From NCBI GenBank assembly GCA_964017065.1, contig OZ024785.1:12541086-12605085 (forward strand): 64,000 nt of DNA. Direction: 5' to 3'. A program made the position numbers and the translations under genes. Shown here piece by piece: positions 55,415 to 64,000 of this stretch. This stretch comes from Haliclona indistincta. Its lineage: Eukaryota > Porifera > Demospongiae > Haplosclerida > Chalinidae. Position 1 is the stretch's first letter, and every line of letters begins with the position of its first letter. Below the pieces are notes generated by a model. The model ran no database searches, had not been told where the DNA came from, and worked only from the letters and a program-made list of their open reading frames with translations.

Positions 55415-56481
55415 AAGAATAATTATGGAAATGTAACAAAGATGATTGTTACCACGTTTCATACTATAATATAGTTCAACAAACTTGTTGTGTTAGAATG
55501 TATGTTACAAGCACCCTCTTTATCATCTTCTCTTAGTATTATTTCTACTGTTTGTACGCAATAAGGAAACATAGTATATAATTATTGATATAGCCTTTAT
55601 ATGTATTAGTTAAAGCATGCATGGTTGGAGTGCTGTATGGAAGTTAAAGCACGAGCGGTTGGGTCGAGAGGCTGATATACCATAGGGCGAAGCCGAGTGC
55701 TGTATCTGCTGCGAGATTCAATCTCAACAAAGTTACTACATAAGTGATTTTGATGTGTATAGCTAGTTTGTTACATGCATGATGAGTTGTTTTCATGATC
55801 ATGGACTGAGCTCCTCCACTGAATGCTTTCCTCCGACAGTGGGTGCCAGAAGAGGACGAAATAGTCGTGCTGCACTACTGGGAAAGAATCATGCATCGGC
55901 TAGCAGGGTCTTTCGGTGCATTGCAGGTCGTGGCACTGGTACTATAATGTGACAAGAGTTCTCAGTGTGAAACATTTTAAAAGCACTGTAGCTCTATACC
56001 TTGCACAATATCAAGTATAACATAAAGATGACAACAGAAAGCATTGTGGTGCATTACATGTAGCTGCCTCCCAGAGATATTCAATATGATCCTGCATACA
56101 TGTTCAGAGAGATATAATGTCACTTCTGAGTAATAAGCAATCATATTACTGTCCTGGATCACCATATAATGGTACACAACACGATTGCCTCGGTAGCTAG
56201 CATCCTGTATCAGTGGCTGTACAAGACTTTATGCAGACTCTCAGTCAATAGCATACAAGCCAGTACGACAGGTACCGAGTCAATCATGCTTTACCATTCT
56301 CCTTGTTGGTGGGCATTTCTTGACTGCTCCCTGAATTCTTTTCATTTCGTTAAAAATCTTTTTAATTTTCCAGGAGCACAAGTTAAAAGCACACATAAAG
56401 AAAGACCATCAGCAACATAAACTTACACAAACAACTAAGCTTACTATTCAAACACACTACTGACAATTTGACATAATATGG
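55415..56481. other. Convergent 3' spacer, unit 3
   Basis: Close copy of 8053-9117, including the ~150-base block with 'gcacgagcggttgggtcgag' near 55650 that unit 2 lacks. No gene seen. Confidence 0.6.
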
Positions 56482-58230
56482 TTATGATGCAGTCAGTCCT
56501 GATAGGATTGCTCTGCGCTCTTGCATGTACTCCTCCTCCTGGTCTAACCACTTGTCATGAGTGTCCTCAATCATCCCCTGCACATTGACTATCTCGTCTC
56601 GCTGTCGGTAGTTGTAACGTCTGGACACACATGAGAACAGCACCAGAGACACCAGGATCAGAAACACCTTCACTCCCTCGAAAATTAACCAAGAGGTCTT
56701 TTCAATAAGAAGAGTGTCTACCAAACCTACTAGTAGGTACCTGATGCTAAAGGTGGCATACCACAGACCAATGAGCAGTCCCTGGGTAGTGCGAGGAGCC
56801 TGGGCACAGATGAACTCAAACACTGTCATGGAGACAAGCAGAGAAGAGAGACCATTGAGGAGCTGAGGAATGATGAACCACAGGTAGGTGTTGTCGACTG
56901 GGTTGTCTGTTGATTTACACGTGGTGTAATTGAATACATGTTCAGATCGAATTTTATAGCAGACATCATCAGGGCTATAGTGATAAGATGGACCGTTTAG
57001 AACACAGGATAAAAAGTTGTGTTCTGACCAGTACTTGCTGTCATGGTTGATCACTACTATTATGTACAATACAACTTGTACTAGTGAGAGGTACAGACCA
57101 ATCCACATTTTAGTGAGCATTCGAACTTTCTTGAGATAGCGACTACATTTGTTGATGATCAGTCGATATAGTGGAATACCAACCACTACAACAAGATTGC
57201 TGATGTGGAGTGGATTGAGCACAATTAGTAGCAGTACTGGTAGTGAAGGACAGCTAGTCCTTTGGAGCTGATCCGGAGCAGAGTAGCCATCTCCAGCTAG
57301 ATGGTATCCAAACAGACACAGGAGAAGAGGCAGGATGCGTAGGAAAGTCTTAGTGTCCTCCACCTCCTCATTAGTAAATGGTCCTCCATATTTGTTCTTA
57401 CCCAGGTCTATACGACGTGGAATATCCTCCTCCCAGTAGGTGAAGGCACTACGATGCTGAGGGACCTTGTGGTTCCAAGAATACTTGAGCACTTTGTAGA
57501 TATTCTTCAATGGGTTGAGACCTGCTCTCAGAATGTACAAGTGACTCTTTGATTTATAAAGGAGCACTAAACTGCTTACAGCAGCTAGACAAACTGTGGC
57601 TGCAGCTGAGATAAGCAAAATATTTTTTATGAAGTGTTTAAATAAGTTTGAATTCACACTAGATTTCAATGTTTCTGAGCCAATTATAAGATTTGATGCT
57701 ATGAATTGCACTGCATTGTGAGTCCAGTAGTACCAGTGGATGAAGGCAATCAGTTTTGGTGTAGGAGTCTCTAGTAGTTGATCCAGTCCAAATTGAATGG
57801 CATTAGCTTCAAACAGTCCAATACCAGTTGTGATCATAGTTATTAGTGGTATTGCAAGAATTGACAGTGTAGTGTTTATAATACTCTTGCTGCCCGAACT
57901 AAACAGTGCTCTATTTTCTAATGCTTCAGTGAGACTGCTAAGAGTAGCTATAAGTAGTAGTAGCACTGTGATAGAGGTTCCAACCATCAGGAATATGAAG
58001 GAACATTTGAGAGTTCGATACCTGGTGAGACAGACATCAGCTATGTAGCCAAGGAGAGGGTAGCTGAGAAACAATACACCCAGAATAAAGATGGTGGCAA
58101 ATTTGTTGGTGGATCGTTCGTGTTGTTCCAAATGAATGGTTCTTGCTAGGTTCGATAGTTGAATAGTGATAGAGCAAATGATGACCACCACATGACCTGG
58201 TAGGAAAGTACGACGAGCTGGCTGAGTCAT
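56482..58230 (-). CDS. POT/PTR2 (SLC15-like) transporter, type II (unit 3)
   Basis: Intact, 582 residues. Closest to POT 33752 in its N-terminal third ('STNKFATIFILGVLF', 'LLETPTPKL') but with 'ALFSSGSKSIINTTLSILAI'. 'CSRYLKKVRM' (Ile to Leu) and loop 'NFLSCVLNGPSYHYSPDDV' are private. The C-terminus is the type II form 'RRYNYRQRDE' ... 'GLTAS'. It is tail-to-tail with the frameshifted beta-helix gene. Confidence 0.93.
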   Translation of the reverse strand: MTQPARRTFLPGHVVVIICSITIQLSNLARTIHLEQHERSTNKFATIFILGVLFLSYPLLGYIADVCLTRYRTLKCSFIFLMVGTSITVLLLLIATLSSLTEALENRALFSSGSKSIINTTLSILAIPLITMITTGIGLFEANAIQFGLDQLLETPTPKLIAFIHWYYWTHNAVQFIASNLIIGSETLKSSVNSNLFKHFIKNILLISAAATVCLAAVSSLVLLYKSKSHLYILRAGLNPLKNIYKVLKYSWNHKVPQHRSAFTYWEEDIPRRIDLGKNKYGGPFTNEEVEDTKTFLRILPLLLCLFGYHLAGDGYSAPDQLQRTSCPSLPVLLLIVLNPLHISNLVVVVGIPLYRLIINKCSRYLKKVRMLTKMWIGLYLSLVQVVLYIIVVINHDSKYWSEHNFLSCVLNGPSYHYSPDDVCYKIRSEHVFNYTTCKSTDNPVDNTYLWFIIPQLLNGLSSLLVSMTVFEFICAQAPRTTQGLLIGLWYATFSIRYLLVGLVDTLLIEKTSWLIFEGVKVFLILVSLVLFSCVSRRYNYRQRDEIVNVQGMIEDTHDKWLDQEEEYMQERRAILSGLTAS

Positions 58231-59508
58231 GGCACTGGTTTACGCGATAGTTTTCTCAAACCGGTGTTTTTGTATACTTTGTGCTTTCAAAGTTATCTTT
58301 GTATAGTTGATGTTGATGTAACAGTTTTGATAATCAACCGGCAATTAAACCACTAGGCAGTGTTGTGTACATAATCAAGATGAAACACTAATGAATTACA
58401 ATGAGACACTCACGTAACATAGATTGTTACATTACAGGCTTATGTTACCATTGGTTTAGTAACTTAATACAAGCCTCCATTTGTGTAGGGATTAGTCGTG
58501 TGCATTGGATGCAACTATTGCAGTGCATATTGTAACTTACCTTATTAGGCAAAGTAGAAGTAATCATGAGTTCTTGGTGTTTTATTTGTTATGAGATTAA
58601 GACCACTTTTAGTGTCGTACTCGGATAATAAGAATTGCAAAGTGATTATTTATAATGTTTGAAGTGAAGCATTTTATATGGTTATAGTCTAATCTCTTGT
58701 CCAGCAGTGTACCGAGAACAACAGACGTTTTTGGTGAGAGCAAAATTGTCATAGCTAATTAAATATTTGCTTTTTTGTAACTTTCAGGCCAAGATCTTGG
58801 TGTAAATCAGATGCATCTGTTCCTCTTTGTATGCCCAAATCATGTATGCCATTTTGTGGTTGTGGTGTGCTCTGGAGGAAAATGCAAATGTTGGAAAATG
58901 GGCTGAGTTTTTTGTGTGGAAATTTTGTGTGTGAGTGAGCTGAGTGGAAATTTCTTGGTGCGGAAGTGATAACACTGTAGGAATTCATACAGTAGATTCT
59001 GATTGGTCAGAGGTGAATTAATACGTCATATTTCACTAGGTGCCCCTCCCTTGCAATAGGCTGTTCTGCAGCATGCTGGTGTGCAATAAAAAGACACTTT
59101 CTGAGGAGTAGAATCACTTGTTATGTATTTCAGTTAGCCTACTTTATCACTAGGCCTATCGTACTCATTGGATCGATGTTGTAGTTAGTAACTGAGAAGA
59201 CGCTTGCTATGATGGCTACTACTCAAGTCATCTATCGGAACAACCTATGGTGATAGCACTAACGGCTAAGGATTATACTTTTTGCATCATTGTATAAAGA
59301 CTGCATAGACAGCTAGTCTCTACTTACCGCATGTTTTACCAACACGTCGCCATTTGTTTATAAGCACGTGTTTGTTACGAAATCGTCACTTCCGTTTGAC
59401 CCACCTTGGCGGCCAGACCAACTCTCGCGCAGCAAAGGGTGTGGTCTGGGGACGAGACTACTGTCATTGAACTGGACTTCACTGGACTGAATTATTGAAA
59501 TAATTAAA
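58231..59508. other. Upstream of POT 56482, then transposon-end-like sequence
   Basis: 58231-58660 matches the upstream region of other type II POTs. 58985-59010 has 'gattctgattggtcagagg', and 59372-59462 ends in 'ggtctggggacgagacta', close (reversed) to the TIR of the element at 46918-48474. That makes it a probable solo TIR or short relative. No gene seen; ORFs 58755-58988 and 58784-58975 show no features. Confidence 0.45.
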
Positions 59509-60897
59509 TTAAGATTTCTATTGAAATCAAAAGGATTGTAAGGCTGAAGAAATCTACAACTGGTCCACAATGTAAACCAACAAGGAACAAGCATGGAATG
59601 GTAACACGATTGACTTGCTAACAGACCATAGATCCCTACATCAGTGGCTGCTGTGGCTGACTTTAGTTGACTTGACACCTGACATGCATTGAATTGAATT
59701 CAGTTTGTGACAAAATGTTGTATAGCCACTGATGTAGGGATCTATGGTCTGTTAGCAAGTCAATCGGGTTACCATTCCATGCTAGTTCCTTGTTAGTTTA
59801 CATTGTGAACCAGTGGTAGATTTTTCGTTTTACATCCTTTTGGTTTCGATAATTTACTTTTCTTGTTTGTGTCCTTTTTTTCAGTGAAGTGCAGTTCAAT
59901 ATCATGCATGTACTGAGCCGTCTTTGTTTTCACAAGTTTTCCTGTTGTTGATGGCTTTTTTAATAATTTTAAACTTGTAGCTAAAATTGTTATGCTGTAC
60001 ATATCAGCTCGCCTATGCATGCATGCAGTGCATACAAATGAAGACTCCAGACATATGACATTGTGTTCTCCATGATCCATAAGGTGCGGCATAACTCAAG
60101 CTAGTGCTTGGTCACACAATAATGGTATCTAACACTAAGCTGACAATGGATCACGATCGAGATGTCGCGGTAAAGTTCAAAAGGCACCTGCCAAGGGAAT
60201 TTCACGACTGTTCGTGGGTGTCTTGATCTCAGCACTGCTCATGTAAAGGCGCTAGGCACGCTGAAGAAAGAAAAAAAGAAGAAGAAAGCGAAGCTGATAA
60301 ACCCGATTTTCACCGTTTCCAGGTTCGTCACTTTAGTAACAATTTGGAGCAATCTCTTTGCTACTGTAAGAATGGCCAACGCCATATAGCAGATCTAAGT
60401 GGGTCCGGATACAATTTCACTATTGGGGATTTCTCGCCTACAGTATGCATTAGGAGAGATTTAGTGCCACAAGTCACTAATTCTCTCCCATAACAGTTGT
60501 GGGATGCTGCGCTATATCCGTTCACTGAATCTTTCCCAGGTGTTTTAGGGAAGATTTAATGCACAGTTGCACTAAAGCTTCCCCAAGTGATGTAGGACGC
60601 AGTTAGTGCACAGTTGCACTAAATCTTCCCCAAGTGGTGTAGGACACCTTTAGTGCACTACTGGTGATTTAGTGCCGTAGGCACTAAAATAATTATTCAA
60701 TAGTATTGGGACAAATTCGTGTGGCATTTTTGAAGTCACATCTTAAGTGACAACTAAGTTTGATTTCACTAAGACACTACTAATGGGACATTGTAAAACA
60801 TGGAATGTGATTCTGGAATCTGCATGGTCACTCACTCGAGATCAACTCTTGCACGATCAACTCTCAGCTGATCAACTGTTCACGAGATCAATCCTTT

Positions 60898-61045
60898 AGC
60901 AAGGGCCGAAGGCCCGGTTTAGGGCGACCCTCCCGACGATCCTTAGGCTTAGCAAGGGCCAAAGGCCCGGTTTAGGACGACCCTCCCGACGATCCTTAGG
61001 CTTAGTAAGGGCCGAAGGCCCTGTTTAGGACGCCCCTCCCGACTT
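60898..61045. repeat. 53-bp tandem repeat, ~2.8 units, next to telomere-like motif
   Basis: Units start at 60898, 60951 and 61004 ('agcaagggccgaaggcccgg' ... 'cgacgatccttaggctt'). GC-rich with an inner 'gggccgaaggccc' palindrome. About 35 bases further, 61079-61092 reads 'gggtttagggttta', a short telomere-like run. Confidence 0.8.
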
Positions 61046-61283
61046 TGCGCAGTTAGGCGAAGGTTTTTAGGGTCTTGGGTTTAGGGTTTAGTAGTTTCTA
61101 GTGCGAGACTATGCAATAATGGTGCCATTCCAGTCCATGGTCTATGTTTTGCATTGACGCGCGTAGATGCTCAAATTATTACATTCCAGACTCCAGAATC
61201 ACATTCCATGTTTTAAAGAGTCCCCTTGCTAATGTGAGCTTTGCCAAGAAGATAGTTCATGTTTACACTTTGGATGTTTCACG

Positions 61284-61600
61284 TTTAATGCCCTCTTCAC
61301 TATTCATTCCCTATACCACTTGGGCAAGATTTAGTGTGGGCTGTACTATTTCTCCCCTACATTACTGTAGGAAAGGTTTAATGCCCTCTTCACTATTCAA
61401 TCCCTGCACCACTTGGGCAAGATTTAATGTGGGCTGCACTATTTCTCCCCTACATTACTGTAGGAAAGATTTAATGCCTTCTTCGCTATTCATTCCCTCT
61501 TGGGCAAGATTTAATGTGGGCTGCACTATATCTCCCCTACATTACTGTAGGAAAGATTTAATGCTGTGTTCACTATTTCTTCCCTATAGTATTGTAGGGA
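61284..61600. repeat. 93-bp satellite array, ~3.4 units
   Basis: Units start at 61284, 61377 and 61470, with a shortened one to 61557 ('tttaatgccctcttcactat' ... 'cattactgtaggaaag'). Because 93 is divisible by three, the array yields a 154-codon repeat ORF at 61144-61608 that is not a gene. Confidence 0.85.
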
Positions 61601-62053
61601 AAATTTAGTGACCACCACTGTAATACCCCTCCCTTATTGTAGGCCACATTTAGTGCTACCTAGCACTAATTTCTCCCTACATAGTGGAGGAAACAGTTAG
61701 TGCAGCTGCTTAGTGACTAATCCCACAAGTGTTATTGGCAAGATTTAATGCCATAGGGCACTAAATCTCCCCCAAATAGTGTAGGCAATTTTCTCATTTA
61801 GTGAAGTTTTGTACGGAACCGATCTAAGTGTCTTTGGATGTATAAATTCACCACCAGGAGAAATCTCAGCTGCCGCCATCTTGTTTTTCCATTCATCCCT
61901 ACATAGGGAGGCACTACATTGTGTCCCTAATAGTACTCCATCAACTAAACTACATTTGTAATAATTATTATGATGTCGCATCAAACAATACAAATTTACA
62001 CTACTCTTTAGCACTTAAACTACCATAATCTCTACACTACTGAACTGATCTAG

Positions 62054-63796
62054 TTATGATGTAGTCAGTCCTGATAGGATTGCTCTGCGCTCTTGCATGT
62101 ACTCCTCCTCCTGGTCTAACCACTTGTCATGAGTGTCCTCAATCATCCCCTGCACATTGACTATCTCGTCTCGCTGTCGGTAGCGGTAACGTCTGGACAC
62201 ACATGAGAACAGCACCAGAGAAACCAGGATCAGAAACACCTTCACTCCCTCGAAAATTAGCCAAGAGGTCTTTTCAATAAGAATAGTATCTACCAAACCT
62301 ACTAGTAGGTACCTGATGCTAAAGGTGGCATACCACAGACCAATGAGCAGTCCCTGGGTAGTGCGAGGAGCCTGGGCACAGATGAACTCAAACACTGTCA
62401 TGGAGACAAGCAGAGAAGAGAGACCATTGAGGAGCTGAGGAATGATGAACCACAGGTAGGTGTTGTCGACTGGGTTGTCTGTTGATTTACACGTGGTGTA
62501 ATTGAATACATGTTCAGATCGAATTTTATGGCAGGCATCTTCAGGGCTATAGTGATAATATGAATTTAAAACACAGGATACAAAGTTGTGCTCTGACCAG
62601 TACTTGCTGTCATGGTTGATCACTACTATTATGTACAAGACAACTTGTACTAGTGAGAGGTACAGACCAATCCACATTTTAGTGAGCATTCGAACTTTCT
62701 TGATGTAGCGACTACATTTGTTGATGATCAGTCGATACAGTGGAATACCAACCACTACAACAAGATTGCTGATGTGGAGTGGATTGAGCACAATTAGTAG
62801 CAGTACTGGTAGTGAAGGACAGCTAGTCCTCATGAGCTGATCCGGAGCAGAGTAGCCATCTCCAGCTAGATGGTATCCAAACAGACACAGGAGAAGAGGC
62901 AGGATGCGTAGGAATGTCTTAGTGTCCTCCACCTCCTCATTGGTAAATGGTCCTCCATATTTGTTCTTGCCCAGGTCTATACGGCGTGGAATATCCTCCT
63001 CCCAGTAGGTGAAGGCACTACGATGCTGAGGGATCTTGTGGTTCCAAGAATACTTGAGCACTTTGTAGATATTCTTGAATGGGTTGAGACCTGCTCTCAT
63101 AATGTATAAGTGACTCTTTGATTTATAAAGGAGCACTAAACTGCCTACAGCAGCTAGACAAACTGTGGCTTCAGCTGAGATAAGCAAAATATTTTTTATG
63201 AAGTGTTTAAATAAGTTTGAAACACTAGTTTGTAATGTTTCTGAGCCAATTGTAAGATTTGTAACTATGAATTGCACTGCATTGTGAGTCCAGTAGTACC
63301 AGTGGATGAAGGCAATCAGTTTTGGTGTAGGAGCCTCTAGTAGTTGATCCAGTCCAAATTGAATGGCATTAGCTTCAAACTGTCCAATACCAGTGGTGAT
63401 CATAGTTACTATTGGTATTGCTAGAATTGCCAGTGAAGTGTTTATAATACTCTTGCTGCCTGCATTAAACAGTGCTCTATTTTCTAATGCTTCAGTGAGA
63501 CTGCTAAGAGTAGCTATAAGTAGTACTAGCACTGTGATGGTGCTCCCAACTATCAGGAATATGAAGGAACATTTGATAATTCGATACCTGGTGAGACAGA
63601 CATCAGCTATGTAGCCAAGGAGAGGGTAAGTGAGAAAAAATACACCCACTATAAGAATGCTGGCAATTTTCTTGGTGGATCGTTCGTGTTGTTCCAAATG
63701 AATGGTTCTTGGTATGTTCGATAGTTGAATAGTGATAGAGCAAATGATGACTACCACATGACCTGGTAGGAAAGTACGACGAGCTGGCTGAGTCAT
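62054..63796 (-). CDS. POT/PTR2 (SLC15-like) transporter, chimeric type II copy (unit 3)
   Basis: Intact, 580 residues. N-terminal third and variable loop are type II ('NIPRTIHLEQHERSTKK', 'SYYHYSPEDACHKIR', NYT sequon), but the C-terminal ~50 residues are type I ('RRYRYRQRDE' ... 'GLTTS'). The join lies in the shared C-terminal block. Private changes include 'NHKIPQHRSAF' (Val to Ile), 'GIGQFEAN' and 'QLMRTSCPS'. The 3' flank with an R repeat matches POT 36991, its positional counterpart in unit 2, though the N-terminus matches the fragment at 12363. Confidence 0.93.
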   Translation of the reverse strand: MTQPARRTFLPGHVVVIICSITIQLSNIPRTIHLEQHERSTKKIASILIVGVFFLTYPLLGYIADVCLTRYRIIKCSFIFLIVGSTITVLVLLIATLSSLTEALENRALFNAGSKSIINTSLAILAIPIVTMITTGIGQFEANAIQFGLDQLLEAPTPKLIAFIHWYYWTHNAVQFIVTNLTIGSETLQTSVSNLFKHFIKNILLISAEATVCLAAVGSLVLLYKSKSHLYIMRAGLNPFKNIYKVLKYSWNHKIPQHRSAFTYWEEDIPRRIDLGKNKYGGPFTNEEVEDTKTFLRILPLLLCLFGYHLAGDGYSAPDQLMRTSCPSLPVLLLIVLNPLHISNLVVVVGIPLYRLIINKCSRYIKKVRMLTKMWIGLYLSLVQVVLYIIVVINHDSKYWSEHNFVSCVLNSYYHYSPEDACHKIRSEHVFNYTTCKSTDNPVDNTYLWFIIPQLLNGLSSLLVSMTVFEFICAQAPRTTQGLLIGLWYATFSIRYLLVGLVDTILIEKTSWLIFEGVKVFLILVSLVLFSCVSRRYRYRQRDEIVNVQGMIEDTHDKWLDQEEEYMQERRAILSGLTTS

Positions 63797-64000
63797 GGCA
63801 CTGGTTTAAGCAATAATTTTTTCAAACATCAAGTTGTTTTGTTACTTTCATGCTTTTGAAGTTGTTTGTATAGTTGATGTGCATATGATAGTTTTGATAA
63901 TAAACCAGCACTTAAACCTTGTGTACATAAACAAGATAAAATTTTATTGAATTACTATGCGTAACATAGATTGTTATATTAGAGGCTTATGTTACCATTG
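63797..64000. other. Upstream of POT 62054, right edge
   Basis: Non-coding, similar to 12639-12860 and 35501-35720, ending in 'ggcttatgttaccattg'. No gene seen; the array may continue. Confidence 0.5.

Larger units (their letters stand above)
60402..61820. mobile_element. Satellite-rich inserted element with 10-bp target duplication
   Basis: 'GATCTAAGTG' occurs at both borders (60392-60401 and 61821-61830), exactly where the R repeat is interrupted. Ends 'GGTCCGGATACAATTTCACT' and, reversed, 'GGTTCCGTACAAAACTTCAC' are imperfect TIRs. The interior is made of tandem and palindromic repeats around 'tttagtgca' and 'gcactaaat', a 53-bp array and a 93-bp array; no real gene. An internal inverted pair (60786-60819 with 61191-61223, 'aaaacatggaatgtgattct') may mark a second nested insertion. 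Confidence 0.75.
59509..61930 (+). repeat. Foldback/R composite element, forward copy, interrupted
   Basis: Foldback arms 59509-59655 and 59715-59925 pair around a ~60-base loop. Linker and R block follow from ~60030. R is cut at 60401 by an inserted element and resumes at 61821 to ~61930. Same order as 23089-24336 in reverse. Confidence 0.7.

Noticed and set aside
61144..61608. 154-codon ORF with repeated 'CTISPLHYCRK'
   Set aside because: Produced by the 93-bp satellite; no signal, domain or codon pattern of a gene.

Overview
The window looks like nuclear DNA of an early-branching animal, most likely a demosponge such as Amphimedon (inference). It is AT-rich with dense compact genes. Introns in the transposon-borne genes are only 48-93 bp. 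Several DNA transposons carry animal-type THAP, HIRAN and RecQ modules. There is no bacterial operon structure, and I found no RNA gene or CRISPR array.

The backbone is a higher-order tandem array of two single-exon gene families. Family 1 is a POT/PTR2 (SLC15-like) transporter of 566-582 residues, always on the minus strand. It has nine full-length ORFs, one frameshifted copy and one 5' fragment. Family 2 is a ~1190-residue secreted-then-membrane protein on the plus strand, with a signal peptide, a long beta-helix-like glycosylated ectodomain, a Cys-rich juxtamembrane module and about eight C-terminal membrane segments. It has three copies, of which only the middle one is open.

The repeating unit is POT type I (-), beta-helix gene (+), POT type II (-), a further POT (-), then another type I POT. 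Unit 1 is POT 1341-3067, beta-helix 4501-8052, POT 9118-10866 and a fragment at 12363-12638, followed by POT 15374-17107. Unit 2 is POT 26013-27734, beta-helix 29197-32760, POT 33752-35500 and POT 36991-38691, followed by POT 41635-43362. Unit 3 is POT 48743-50476, beta-helix 51862-55414, POT 56482-58230 and POT 62054-63796. The period is about 22.7-24.7 kb. Each beta-helix gene is head-to-head with a type I POT across ~1.4 kb and tail-to-tail with a type II POT across ~1 kb. The left edge resembles sequence upstream of POT 36991-38691, so the array probably continues outside the window.

Between units lie transposon clusters. They include: a 2.5 kb element with 32-bp terminal inverted repeats (TIRs) and a two-exon transposase-like gene (17846-20364); a HIRAN-domain element nested inside another TIR element (20810-22876); a recurring foldback composite repeat; a 2.2 kb near-palindrome (44667-46893); and a 1.56 kb element with a ZAD-like zinc-finger gene and a RecQ-like helicase carrying an exact internal inversion (46918-48474). 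There is also a THAP-domain gene remnant (39986-40339) and a satellite-rich element inserted with a 10-bp target duplication (60402-61820).

The most striking biology is the paralogue pattern. POT copies are almost identical over their central ~200 and last ~120 residues, but differ in the N-terminal third and in one Cys-containing predicted extracellular loop. This is what gene conversion plus locally retained diversity would produce. The beta-helix neighbours are nearly identical but decaying by small indels in units 1 and 3.
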